NCBI GenBank assembly: GCA_958415625.1
Contig: CATYZI010000032.1
Span: forward strand, 1-24,114
DNA from: an uncultured Collinsella sp.
Lineage (GTDB): Bacteria > Actinomycetota > Coriobacteriia > Coriobacteriales > Coriobacteriaceae
Direction: 5' to 3'
DNA length: 24,114 nucleotides
In this document: one piece after another, positions 7,863 through 15,744 of the stretch
How the letters are laid out: each line of letters begins with the position of its first letter
How positions within the stretch are numbered: position 1 is the first letter of the stretch
Position numbers and translations under genes: made by a program
Notes under the pieces: model-generated
What the model was told of the DNA's origin: nothing
What the model saw: the letters and a program-made list of their open reading frames with translations, nothing else
The model's database searches: none

Positions 7863-8169
7863 GTCCACCTCGTTCTGGCACGGGCCGCGCAACGCGCCCG
7901 TTGTCCTAACTCTACACCGTGGCGGACGAGGTGTCTGTTGGATGCGGAATCCGATAGGGCGGATGACGCGGGAGCAAATGCAAATCACAGGTTCAATTTG
8001 ATCCCGCAATAATATGATGCACCAGCTCCTACATATGTGACGAAATTGTGAAGCACGAGAGCGTGAATTTCAAAAAATACGCTGGTCGCCAATGTTGCGC
8101 AACAGAATTCAAAAATCGACAGCTACCGTTTGATACGTATGGATACATCCGTGTCAAAGGGAGAAAGCC
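7863..8169. other. 307-bp divergent intergenic region
   Basis: This region separates the divergent DUF389 and surface protein genes. It holds the candidate minus-strand promoter at 7909-7937. For the plus strand, TCGACA (8116-8121) followed 16 nt later by TATGGA (8138-8143) is a weak promoter candidate, and AAAGGGAG (8156-8163) is the ribosome site of the surface protein. No RNA gene or further coding region is visible. Confidence 0.45.
7909..7937 (-). promoter_or_regulatory. Candidate promoter of the DUF389 gene
   Basis: Read on the minus strand, a -35-like CAGACA (7932-7937) and a -10-like TAGAGT (7909-7914) are separated by 17 nt, each matching the sigma-70 type consensus at four of six positions. 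They lie about 50 bp upstream of the chosen ATG. Confidence 0.35.
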
Positions 8170-11100
8170 ATGGCAAACTACAGTCCACAACACTTTGGGC
8201 CTCGGGCCAAGACTGTCAACGTCAAGGGCGTTGCTAACCGCGCCGTCGCAACCGTTTTGACGGCGGGCCTCATTGCTCAGCCGCTTATGTCGCCGCTGGC
8301 GGCAATCGCCGCACCGTCAACCGATAACGGCGATTCTGTTCAGGGGGGGGGTAGTTCTGTAGAGAACACCGTTGCCGCCGGTAACCAAGCGGTCGTAAAG
8401 ACGGCTGCCCAGCTGGCCGAGGAGTCGGCAAAGCAGCTCAAGGACGCTCAGGCCGCCTACGATGCCGCCCAGAAGAACGCCGATGCGGCGGGCCAGTCTC
8501 AAAAGCAGGCGCAGCAGCAAAAGAATCAGGCCTCGCAGGCTGTGAGCGACAACGAAATCGAGCAGAACGCAGCAGAAGTCGCCGCGCTCCAGGAGAAGAT
8601 TGACGAGCTCAAAGCCGCCGTCGAAAAGACCGAGCAGCAGCAGAAGAAGCTGGGCGACCTGAACGATCGGCTCGAACAGGCCAACAAGAGTGTCGAGGAT
8701 AAGACCCAGGCGCTCAAGGACGCCAAGGCAAAGCAGGATGAGGCCAAGAAGGCCCTCGATGATGCCCAGGCCAAGCTCGAGGCCATGGGTATGGACGAGT
8801 ACGAGGCCGCCAAGAAGGCCGTCGAGGACGCGCAGGCAAAGCTCGATGACGCCAATAAGGCCGTTACTACTGCACAGGCCAATCTGGACCAGGCCAAGGC
8901 TGCCGAGGCCAGCGCCCAGCAGGAAAAGCAGAATACCGAGGCGGCTTTGACGACTGCCCAGGCCAAGAAGCAGGAGACTGCCGCTGCTCTCGCAGCCGCA
9001 ACCACCGCGCGCGATAACGCCCGGCAGAAGTTCAACCAGGCGCAGGCCGCGCTCGATGCTGCCGTCTCGGGTACGGGTGTTGACCTGAGTGCGCTTGAGG
9101 CCGCCAAGAAAGCTGCTGCTGGTGAGCTCAAGACCGCGCAGGCGGAGCTCAATGCCGCGACGGATGCCGACGCCACCGCACAGACAAATCTGCAGGCCGC
9201 CCAGGCTGCCGTCGCTGCCGCGCAGGAGAAGGCCAACGCCGCCAACGCTGCTGTGGCATCTGCCCAGTCTGCATACGATGCGGCAAACAAGGAGTACAAG
9301 GACGCGGCCAGTAAGCGTGACGCCGCGAAGACGGCATACGAGCAGGCCCAGCAGACCGAGGCCGACAAGAAGGCGGAGTACGATAAGCTTGTCGAAGTTC
9401 GCAAGCAGAAGCGCAGCGAGTGGGAGGCAGCCTGCGCTGCTTCGAACGCCGCGGAAAAGGCTTATGACGCTGCTAATGTCCAGGTTGAGGCTCTTGAGCA
9501 GCAGATTGCTGAGCTCAAGTCCAACATGACCGTTGACCAGGAAGTCATCAGCCAAGGTATACTCGGCTTCATGAACTATATTAGCGACGGCAGCCAGTTC
9601 ACAGCCACGCAGAAAAAGAACGCCCAGGAAGCCGTATCGATGCTGACCGGTGCCGCTGACAAGGCCGAATGGTATGACCAGTACGTCGATCAGGACATGT
9701 CTCGCGACACCAACCCGCTTTCCTTGGAGCAGATGCGCAACGCCCTGACATATCTCGACACCCAGAACAACCTCCGCAAGGCGAACGGTCAGTCGGCGCT
9801 CAGCGTCAGCCTCCGCATGACTGCGGCAGCCGCTCTTAATACATCATATTCATCGAACATCTGGGGACACTCGAACTGTTACTTCGACAACGGCGAAAAT
9901 CTTGCTGGCGGAGGCGGCGCATATACCGGCGGCGAGACCGAGGATACGCTTGGCTGGCCATATACCGGTCTCTACACCCAGGAGAAAAAGGCATTCGATA
10001 AGTACGTCGAACAGTATGGTGACGCACTTGGGAGCCATCGATATGATTCATACTATATCTACCAGCACTACTACAGCATCTACAAAGAGTGCGGGCACTA
10101 TCTCAACATCATCGATGCCGGCACGAAGGCTATCGGTATCGCGACCGGTAGCGGTAAGAACACCGATTCCGAGGTAACCGTATTCGATTACAGCGCTGAT
10201 GATACTCAGGCTGATTTCACTGTCTCCGAGTTCAAGAAGCTCGTGAACGACTACATCGACTCTGCCTATAACGCTGGCGGCACGCAGGCGCAGAAGGCGC
10301 AGCTCAAGGAGCTTCAGGGCAAGCTCGCCGAGGCGCAGAAGAACTTTGGAACTACTAGGGAAGCTTACTTCGCAGCTGTAAACGGGCAGGATGCCGCCCA
10401 GGACGCTTTCACCGCAGCAGATGTGAACATGAACACCGCCAAGGGCGAGTACGAGAAGGCCAAGTCCGGCACCGCCGCCGCGAAGACGGCATACGACGCC
10501 GCCGAAGCCAAACTCAAGGGTATCGACGTCAAGACGCCCAAGACCAAGCTCGACGCCGCCAAGGGCGAGGCCGCTACTGCCCAGGCAGCTCTCGATAAGG
10601 CAAACGCCACGCTTGCTGACAGCAAGACGAAGGCAGCCGAGGCCGCTGCTCACAAGGCGAAGGCTCGCAGCGCCCGCGACGCCGCCAAGGTAAAGTCCGA
10701 TCAGGCCAACGAGGCGTATGACAACGCTACTGCTTCGGTCAAGGACCTTGCCGCCAAGTGCGATGCCGCCAAGACGGATCTTGCGAACAAGCAGGGCACG
10801 CTTAACGATGCCAAGAAGGCCGACGACACTGCCCAGGCTGGCGTTGACAAGGCTCAGGCCGCAGATGTGCACGCCGCGACCGCTCTTTCGGGCGCCAAGC
10901 AGGCAGTTGCCGCCAAGACGCAGATCCTGTCCGACGCGCAGGCGAAGGCCAAGGCCGCCGAGGACGAGCTTGCCACCGCAAACAAGGCCTTCGAGCGCTT
11001 CGCCGGTGCCCAGAAGGCGGTCGACGACGCCAAGGCCGCCTATGACGCTGCCGTCGCCGGTGTCGCCGATGCCCAGAAGCAGCTCGATGCCGCCAACGAA

Positions 11101-11625
11101 GCCGTCGTCGATGCGAACCTCGAGATCGTCAAGGCCAAGGCCGAGCTTGCCAACGACGAGGCGCTCAAGGCCGATCTTGAGGCTGTCGACCACAAGGCAT
11201 CCCTTGCCGCGGGCACGACGGGCAACGAGAAGCTGGTCAAGCTGAACGCTGCCTACGCTCGCTATAAGGCCGCCGTCGATGCCGCCGCTGGCCTCAAGGC
11301 TGCTCTGAGCGATGCCGATGCCAAGCTGTCCGATGCCAACGACGCCTATGCCGCCGCGCTTGCCGAGCTTGGCGATGCCAAGGATGCCCTGGCTGCCGCG
11401 CAGGCCGAGTACGACAAGTATCATCCCAAGGCTGAGCCGCAGGCCAAGCCTCAGGTTGCGCAGGCTGCTGCAAAGGCTCCTGTCGCCAAGAAGAAGGCAA
11501 CGTCGGCCGCGCTCGCCCAGACCGGTGATGACTCCGCGCTTGCGGGCGAGGTCTTCGTTATCGGCGGTATTACGCTCGTGGCTGCGGGTGTGACGCTCGG
11601 CGATCGTCGTCGCAAGCAGATGTAG
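8170..11625 (+). CDS. Sortase-anchored coiled-coil surface protein with central CAP domain
   Basis: A 1151-residue cell-wall protein. Residues 1-48 form a signal peptide with probable cleavage after AIA. About 75-455 and 700-1090 are Ala/Lys/Asp/Gln-rich heptad-like coiled coils. Between them, about 458-697, is a CAP (SCP/PR-1-like) domain with the family's four key residues in order: H567 (WGHSN), E576 (GENLA), E605 and H643 (GHYLNI). The C-terminus has a Pro/Lys linker, the sorting signal LAQTG (1115-1119), a hydrophobic helix and a basic end (RRRKQM). The motif has Ala where LPxTG has Pro. Nine G at 8343-8351 code for a Gly run just after the signal peptide and could slip. The CAP region uses more A/T-ending codons than the coils. 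It probably displays the CAP domain away from the wall, for adhesion or host contact; this is inferred. Confidence 0.9.
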   Translation: MANYSPQHFGPRAKTVNVKGVANRAVATVLTAGLIAQPLMSPLAAIAAPSTDNGDSVQGGGSSVENTVAAGNQAVVKTAAQLAEESAKQLKDAQAAYDAAQKNADAAGQSQKQAQQQKNQASQAVSDNEIEQNAAEVAALQEKIDELKAAVEKTEQQQKKLGDLNDRLEQANKSVEDKTQALKDAKAKQDEAKKALDDAQAKLEAMGMDEYEAAKKAVEDAQAKLDDANKAVTTAQANLDQAKAAEASAQQEKQNTEAALTTAQAKKQETAAALAAATTARDNARQKFNQAQAALDAAVSGTGVDLSALEAAKKAAAGELKTAQAELNAATDADATAQTNLQAAQAAVAAAQEKANAANAAVASAQSAYDAANKEYKDAASKRDAAKTAYEQAQQTEADKKAEYDKLVEVRKQKRSEWEAACAASNAAEKAYDAANVQVEALEQQIAELKSNMTVDQEVISQGILGFMNYISDGSQFTATQKKNAQEAVSMLTGAADKAEWYDQYVDQDMSRDTNPLSLEQMRNALTYLDTQNNLRKANGQSALSVSLRMTAAAALNTSYSSNIWGHSNCYFDNGENLAGGGGAYTGGETEDTLGWPYTGLYTQEKKAFDKYVEQYGDALGSHRYDSYYIYQHYYSIYKECGHYLNIIDAGTKAIGIATGSGKNTDSEVTVFDYSADDTQADFTVSEFKKLVNDYIDSAYNAGGTQAQKAQLKELQGKLAEAQKNFGTTREAYFAAVNGQDAAQDAFTAADVNMNTAKGEYEKAKSGTAAAKTAYDAAEAKLKGIDVKTPKTKLDAAKGEAATAQAALDKANATLADSKTKAAEAAAHKAKARSARDAAKVKSDQANEAYDNATASVKDLAAKCDAAKTDLANKQGTLNDAKKADDTAQAGVDKAQAADVHAATALSGAKQAVAAKTQILSDAQAKAKAAEDELATANKAFERFAGAQKAVDDAKAAYDAAVAGVADAQKQLDAANEAVVDANLEIVKAKAELANDEALKADLEAVDHKASLAAGTTGNEKLVKLNAAYARYKAAVDAAAGLKAALSDADAKLSDANDAYAAALAELGDAKDALAAAQAEYDKYHPKAEPQAKPQVAQAAAKAPVAKKKATSAALAQTGDDSALAGEVFVIGGITLVAAGVTLGDRRRKQM
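8343..8351 (+). repeat. Poly-G tract of nine, candidate phase-variation switch
   Basis: Nine consecutive G lie in codons 58-61 of the surface protein gene, just after the signal peptide. With ten G the next codon becomes TAG; with eight G a TAG follows after GTA GTT CTG. Both single-base slips therefore shut the protein off almost at once. Poly-G tracts of this length are known to be unstable by slipped-strand mispairing in other bacteria. Confidence 0.7.
9321..9341 (+). repeat. 21-nt direct repeat, copy 1 (left of CAP domain)
   Basis: Identical to 10476-10496 and in the same codon phase; the encoded segment contains AAKTAY. The two copies flank the CAP domain and are 1155 bp (385 codons) apart, so recombination between them would delete the domain in frame. 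It may simply reflect the repetitive coiled-coil coding. Confidence 0.6.
10476..10496 (+). repeat. 21-nt direct repeat, copy 2 (right of CAP domain)
   Basis: Identical to 9321-9341, encoding the same AAKTAY segment in the right-hand coiled coil. Confidence 0.6.
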
Positions 11626-11696
11626 CGTTTCGAGCGTAGATTCTGCAACGAACTTCGGTTCATAGCAGGAACGCTTCGATAGCTTAACCGATAAGG

Positions 11697-11734
11697 CCGG
11701 CGCGCTGTTAAACGCAGCGCGCCGGTCTTTCTTT
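11697..11734 (+). terminator. Rho-independent terminator of the surface protein gene
   Basis: The perfect 11-bp arms CCGGCGCGCTG (11697-11707) and CAGCGCGCCGG (11715-11725) enclose a 7-nt loop and are followed by the T-rich TCTTTCTTT (11726-11734). Confidence 0.88.
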
Positions 11735-11745
11735 GCGTTGGTATC

Positions 11746-11785
11746 AAAAAGCCCGGTCGGTAGCCGCGAAAGCTACCGACCGGGC
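11746..11785 (-). terminator. Rho-independent terminator of the OPT transporter gene (minus strand)
   Basis: The perfect 14-bp arms GCCCGGTCGGTAGC (11751-11764) and GCTACCGACCGGGC (11772-11785) enclose a 7-nt loop. The five A at 11746-11750 are the T-run when read on the minus strand. Together with the plus-strand terminator beside it, it separates two convergent genes. Confidence 0.88.
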
Positions 11786-11826
11786 AAATCGTAGGCAATA
11801 TGGTTGCTGTCGAGCAACTGCTCAGC

Positions 11827-13530
11827 TTATCCCAGCAGGCTCAGGCCCACGGAGACAAACGCCAGGATAACGCCGACGATGGACTCGCCGCCCAGCAGGC
11901 CGCTGGCAACGACCAGGCCCTGCTCCTGGAAGGCGGCGTCCTTGGCAGCCTTCTCCTCGTCAGAAAGACCAGCGGTGGCGTCGCGGTGTGCTGCCCACTT
12001 GTCGTAGGCGAGCTTGACGCAGGAGCCCAGGAATGCCGTGAGTGACATGTAGAACGGCAGGTACACGCCCAGGCCGATCATCATGGCCGGAATGCCGAGC
12101 CAGTACATGACGATGCCGGCGATAAAGCCGCCAACGAACCACGGCACGCTCGGGATGCCCGAGACCATGGTGGCGACCACACTTGCCTGCGCGGCAACAA
12201 AGCTCTTGTCGGGGCCAAAGGCGTCCGGACCATAGGCGGTGACGAGCGCGACCATGACGGCTGCGGCGACCAGGGCACCCACGATGCCGCCAATGGCCTG
12301 GCCGATCCACTGAGCACGCGGGTTGGTGCCCAGCACGGCGCCGGCCTTAAAGTCGTTCATGACGTCGCCCGCAAGGCCGCACGCCACGGCCACGATGCCG
12401 GCGATAAAGAACAGCTTGACCTGGGCGATCTGTGCGAAGGCGGCCACGATGAGCATAACGATGAGGCCAAAGATCTCCATGGGGTCGATGCCCGTCTGGC
12501 CGCAGCTCTGTGCGCTCATGATGGTGGTGACAAAGGTGAACAGCGTGACGATGACGGCCGGAACGGGGCCAAGGTCGAGCACGATGGCGATGATCACGGC
12601 GATGGCGGCAGCGCCCAGGCCGATGATACCGGCGTCGAGCTTAAGGGAACCCGAGATGAGCGACTGCTCGTCGGTGTCGGTGGAGCTGTCGGCGGCGAGG
12701 CCGCGGACGATACCGGCGACCTGCGGCAGGATGTCCTTGAGGACGACGGCGACACCAAAGCCCATCATGAGGCCCATACCCAGGGACTTGACGATGCCCT
12801 GCGCAGTCACAACGTCGAACAGACCGGCAGCGGTGCCGCCCACAATGATGCCAAAGTTGCCCAGCAGGGCGCCGGCAAACCAGAAGGCGACGGGGGCGAA
12901 GCCCACGAGGAAGCCGACGGAGAGCAGCATGGGCGAGTTGTAGATACCAAAGGTCACGCCGGGAATGTTGAGCGTGCACAGCATGCTGGGCACAATGCCC
13001 AGGGCGTCGCGCAGCACGCTATAGATGCCGGCGATGGCCATGGAGCCAAAGAGCTGCTTGCCGGTCTTGCCGCCGGCCTCGGTCGCGCGCAGGGTCTGAG
13101 CTGCGGCGTTGCCAGTGGGGAACTCAAGCGCGGCGTCCACGATAAAGTGACGGTGGATGAGTGCCGTGGCCAGCAGGCCCAGGATAGTGCCGGCGAGTGC
13201 CACGATAAACATGTCGAGCCAGCTGATCTGGTTGGCATAGCCCAGCATCCAGGCGCCCGGGATGGTAAACGCCAGACCGCCGGCGACCATGGCGCCTGCG
13301 GACATGATGGTGTGGGTGACGTTTGCCTCGTTGAGGCTGGCGTTGCCCATGAGCTTAAGGAAGAACAGCGAGATGACGGCAGCGAAGACGATTGGCCAGG
13401 GGAGTGCGCCCATCTTGAGGGCGGTGTAGGCCGAGCTTGCCGTGATGATCACGCAGCCAAGGACGCCGATGACGACGCCGCGCAGCGTGAGTTGCCCGCG
13501 CATCGAAGCGCGGTTCGAGGGATTGCTCAT
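11827..13530 (-). CDS. OPT (oligopeptide transporter) family membrane protein
   Basis: A 567-residue polytopic membrane protein with about 14-16 hydrophobic segments. The N-terminal part has the OPT-family pattern: a short polar start, a helix ending in SSAYTALKMG, then NEANVTHTIMSAGAMVAGGL and TIPGAWMLGY. OPT proteins are secondary transporters that take up small peptides or metal chelates using the ion gradient; the substrate of this bacterial branch cannot be told from sequence. The C-terminus ends in a hydrophobic segment (GVILAFVSVGLSLLG). ATG at 13530 has AAGGAG 7 nt upstream. The gene is convergent with the surface protein gene, has its own terminator, and is divergent from coaX. Confidence 0.9.
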   Translation of the reverse strand: MSNPSNRASMRGQLTLRGVVIGVLGCVIITASSAYTALKMGALPWPIVFAAVISLFFLKLMGNASLNEANVTHTIMSAGAMVAGGLAFTIPGAWMLGYANQISWLDMFIVALAGTILGLLATALIHRHFIVDAALEFPTGNAAAQTLRATEAGGKTGKQLFGSMAIAGIYSVLRDALGIVPSMLCTLNIPGVTFGIYNSPMLLSVGFLVGFAPVAFWFAGALLGNFGIIVGGTAAGLFDVVTAQGIVKSLGMGLMMGFGVAVVLKDILPQVAGIVRGLAADSSTDTDEQSLISGSLKLDAGIIGLGAAAIAVIIAIVLDLGPVPAVIVTLFTFVTTIMSAQSCGQTGIDPMEIFGLIVMLIVAAFAQIAQVKLFFIAGIVAVACGLAGDVMNDFKAGAVLGTNPRAQWIGQAIGGIVGALVAAAVMVALVTAYGPDAFGPDKSFVAAQASVVATMVSGIPSVPWFVGGFIAGIVMYWLGIPAMMIGLGVYLPFYMSLTAFLGSCVKLAYDKWAAHRDATAGLSDEEKAAKDAAFQEQGLVVASGLLGGESIVGVILAFVSVGLSLLG

Positions 13531-13640
13531 ATAGAACTCCTTTGCGTATATCCGCTTCCCCCGGGAGCGCCGCTACGGATACGGCGCGGGAAGTCGGGTT
13601 ACCAAGGGCCGCCGCGTGAGCTCGCAAACGACCGCGCACC

Positions 13641-13695
13641 AGTATAGCCGCAAGCCAGTCATTTTGGGATGACTGGTTTAGGTAGGCGATATACT
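13641..13695. promoter_or_regulatory. Divergent promoter region with shared palindrome between OPT gene and coaX
   Basis: Arms AAGCCAGTCAT (13652-13662) and ATGACTGGTTT (13669-13679) form a palindrome with a 6-nt centre and one G-T pair. TATACT occurs as a -10-like box on the plus strand at 13690-13695 and on the minus strand at 13641-13646, with the palindrome lying where both -35 regions would be. Neither side has a good -35 box. This fits an operator, perhaps for an activator, serving both genes. The symmetry is seen; the regulation is inferred. Confidence 0.4.
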
Positions 13696-13722
13696 GCTGG
13701 ACAGACGAAAGGAGCGCCGACG

Positions 13723-14574
13723 ATGCTTAATGGGTGCGCATATATATTGACGGTCGACGTGGGTAACACGTTCATTCGCTTTGGCCTGTTTGCCGAGGAT
13801 TCGGCCGCGGCGCAGGAGCGCCCGCTCGCGACGTGCGAGATCACGACGCCGTCGAGCATTACGGCCGACGAAGCGCGTATGCGTCTCGCGCAGGTCACGG
13901 CCGCGCTGGCGGCCGATGCGGGCATGCCGGGCGCGCTTGTGCCCACGGCTGCCGTGCTGAGCTGTGTGGTCCCGGCGCTCGAGCGCCCGTGGAAGGCAGC
14001 ACTTTCCCGTACCTGCACGGGGCGCGTGCTCACGGTGGGGCCGGGCCTCAAGACCGGTATGCCCGTGCACTACGACGATCCAGCAGAGATCGGTCCCGAC
14101 CGCATCGCCGACGCCGTGGCGGCACGCGCCGTCTACGGCTCTCCCTGCATCGTGATCGACTTGGGTACCACGACCAATATCGAGGTCATCGACGCGCGCG
14201 GCACCTTTGTGGGCGGCGTCATCGCGCCGGGTCTGGCGCTTGGCGCCCGCTCGCTTTCGGCTGCTGCGGCGCGTCTGCCGCAGGTCGAGCCCTCGGCACC
14301 CACGCATGTGATCGGTCGCAACACGCGCGAGGCCATGCGTTCGGGCGTGGTTCTGGGCGAGGTGGCCCGCATCGACGGCATGCTCGACATGGTGCTCGCC
14401 GAGATGCGCGCGACCAAGGCCGCGGGGGAGGGCGACGTGCCCATCGTCATTACCGGCGACGATGCCGAGGCGCTCGCGTCGCTGGTCGGCCACAGCCTGA
14501 CGGTAGACGACGCGCTGACGTTGCGAGGACTCGCCGAGCTCTACCGCATCAACCAAAAGCCCCGCCGCGTGTAA
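13723..14574 (+). CDS. coaX: Type III pantothenate kinase
   Basis: A 283-residue cytoplasmic enzyme that phosphorylates pantothenate with ATP, the first step of coenzyme A synthesis. It belongs to the ASKHA fold: the N-terminal phosphate loop is VDVGNT (residues 11-16), the substrate-binding motif is GPDRIAD at about 124-130, and the second ATP motif is IDLGTTTN with D146. The length is a little over the usual 250-260. The start at 13723 is preferred over an in-frame ATG at 13669 because AAAGGAG lies about 10 nt upstream and the conserved domain begins directly after it; the extra 18 residues would also overlap the -10 box and palindrome. CoA supply would serve the acyl-CoA chemistry predicted at 904-5685, but they are not in one operon. 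Confidence 0.92.
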   Translation: MLNGCAYILTVDVGNTFIRFGLFAEDSAAAQERPLATCEITTPSSITADEARMRLAQVTAALAADAGMPGALVPTAAVLSCVVPALERPWKAALSRTCTGRVLTVGPGLKTGMPVHYDDPAEIGPDRIADAVAARAVYGSPCIVIDLGTTTNIEVIDARGTFVGGVIAPGLALGARSLSAAAARLPQVEPSAPTHVIGRNTREAMRSGVVLGEVARIDGMLDMVLAEMRATKAAGEGDVPIVITGDDAEALASLVGHSLTVDDALTLRGLAELYRINQKPRRV

Positions 14575-14591
14575 AAGTGAGGGCGCCGGTG

Positions 14592-14610
14592 GGACAAACG
14601 CCCCCCACCT
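14592..14610 (+). other. Weak hairpin after coaX
   Basis: A short stem of GGTGGG (about 14588-14593) with CCCACC (about 14604-14609) follows the coaX stop. The following T-run is short (CTTTC), so termination here would be inefficient at best. Confidence 0.25.
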
Positions 14611-14616
14611 TTCACC

Positions 14617-14625
14617 TGCTACAAT
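14617..14625 (+). promoter_or_regulatory. Extended -10 promoter before the dCMP deaminase gene
   Basis: TGC directly precedes TACAAT (14620-14625), an extended -10 (TGnTAnAAT-like) element. No good -35 box stands 17 nt upstream, which such promoters do not need. It supports starting the gene at 14660 rather than at the ATG inside this box. Confidence 0.45.
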
Positions 14626-14659
14626 GGGTCAAACTATTGCGATTACGGAGGTGTCTGCC

Positions 14660-15184
14660 ATGTCGGACGATCTTCATCAAACTTCGTCAGGCAAGCGCCT
14701 GGACGTCATTAGCTGGGACGAGTTCTTTATGAGCGTGGCCATCGCCGCACAGCGCCGCAGCAAGGACCCCAACACGCAGGTGGGTGCGTGCATCGCCAGC
14801 ACCAACCACCGTATCCTTTCGGTGGGCTACAACGGTACGCCCTCGGCGCTCAACGACGACTTTTTCCCGTGGGGTACGAGCGACGACCCGCTGCAGGACA
14901 AGCACAACTACGTGGTCCATGCCGAGGCCAACGCCGTGCTCAACTACCGTGGCTCGCTCAAGGACCTCGAGGGTTCCACGGTCTACGTCACGCTGTTCCC
15001 GTGCCACGACTGCGCCAAGATTTTGGCGCAGGTGGGTGTGGGCGAGGTTGTCTACCTGGACAACAAGTACGCCGACACCGACGACGGCCGCATCAGCCGC
15101 CGCATTCTCGACTCCTGCGGTATTAGCTACCGCCAGGTTATCGTCGATGTTCACATCGGTACCGAGGGGCAGGCTCAGCAGTAG
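14660..15184 (+). CDS. dCMP deaminase (cytidine/deoxycytidylate deaminase family)
   Basis: A 174-residue zinc enzyme that converts dCMP to dUMP, feeding dTMP synthesis. The zinc site is visible: H87 and the catalytic E89 in HAEANAV, and C115 and C118 in PCHDC. The N-terminal WDEFFMSVAIAAQRRSKDPN and the segment VGYNGTP are typical of deoxycytidylate deaminases (ComEB/Dctd type) rather than free-cytidine deaminases. ATG at 14660 follows CGGAGGTG at a 6-nt spacing; a longer in-frame ATG at 14624 lies within the putative promoter. The gene stands alone between coaX and the NifU-domain gene, in the same orientation. Confidence 0.92.
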   Translation: MSDDLHQTSSGKRLDVISWDEFFMSVAIAAQRRSKDPNTQVGACIASTNHRILSVGYNGTPSALNDDFFPWGTSDDPLQDKHNYVVHAEANAVLNYRGSLKDLEGSTVYVTLFPCHDCAKILAQVGVGEVVYLDNKYADTDDGRISRRILDSCGISYRQVIVDVHIGTEGQAQQ

Positions 15185-15356
15185 CGCGTGACAATGCCAG
15201 CTGGTAACAACAGGCAGCTAAAAGATCCCCGTCCCAAATTGACTGCTCGTGAAAGTCGTGTCCGCGCGCATGGATGGCTCGTGAGCGGGTACATGGCTGT
15301 AGTAACATAGCCCCTGTCCGCGGGCGTGCCCGCGTTATTGTGAGAAAGGAGCCCCT

Positions 15357-15635
15357 GTGGCTGTTAACGAAGAGCTGCTTAAGAAGGTTCTTGAAGAGAT
15401 TCGCCCCAACCTGCAGGCCGACGGCGGCGATATGGAGTATGTGGGTGTTGACGACGAGGGCGTCGTCAAACTGGAGCTGCAGGGTGCCTGCGCCGGCTGC
15501 CCTATGAGCGCGCTGACCCTGTCCATGGGTATCGAGCGTATCCTCAAGGAGCATGTGCCCGGCGTTACCCGTGTCGAGCAGGTTAATGCCTCCGGCGAGA
15601 CCGACGACCTGTACGACGAGTACGCGCCGTTCTAA
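15357..15635 (+). CDS. NifU C-terminal-domain iron-sulfur cluster scaffold protein
   Basis: A 92-residue cytoplasmic protein made of a single NifU-like domain. It has the family start LLKKVLEEIRPNLQADGGD, then GACAGCPMS, in which C45 and C48 form the CxxC that holds a [4Fe-4S] cluster shared between two subunits. Such proteins assemble or carry clusters to client enzymes. The start is GTG at 15357, with GAAAGGAG 5 nt upstream. The clustered Fe-S proteins of this organism, including the large activase-like protein in this window, are possible clients, though no operon link exists. The 172 bp before it show only a GC-rich palindrome near 15320-15334. Confidence 0.9.
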   Translation: MAVNEELLKKVLEEIRPNLQADGGDMEYVGVDDEGVVKLELQGACAGCPMSALTLSMGIERILKEHVPGVTRVEQVNASGETDDLYDEYAPF

Positions 15636-15684
15636 GATGCGAAAGCTGCGGACGGCATACTCCGCATAGACGTTACGCCCAAAT

Positions 15685-15720
15685 ATGCGGCTGCGAGCGC
15701 AAGGCCCGCGGCCGCATTTG
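15685..15720 (+). terminator. Probable terminator of the NifU-domain gene
   Basis: Arms ATGCGGCTGCG (15685-15695) and CGCGGCCGCAT (15707-15717) pair with one mismatch, around an 11-nt loop, followed by TTTGTAT. The T-run is weak, so part of the transcripts may continue into lgt. Confidence 0.5.
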
Positions 15721-15744
15721 TATGTAGGGAGTAGGAGGGTCGAC

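Noticed and set aside
8048..8260. Short plus-strand frame across the start of the surface protein gene
   Set aside because: GTG start with no ribosome site, overlaps the signal-peptide region in another frame, no known domain.
8317..9555. 412-residue Leu/Gly-rich minus-strand frame, and a similar one at 10048-11424
   Set aside because: Antisense of the Ala/Lys-rich coiled-coil coding sequence; its composition is a mirror of that codon use.
8404..11424. CRISPR-like or tandem DNA repeats in the surface protein gene
   Set aside because: The repetitiveness is at the level of Ala/Lys/Asp-rich protein heptads; there is no regular repeat-spacer array.
13833..14732. 299-residue Arg/His-rich plus-strand frame over coaX
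   Set aside because: Out-of-frame shadow of coaX; coaX has all family motifs and a good ribosome site.
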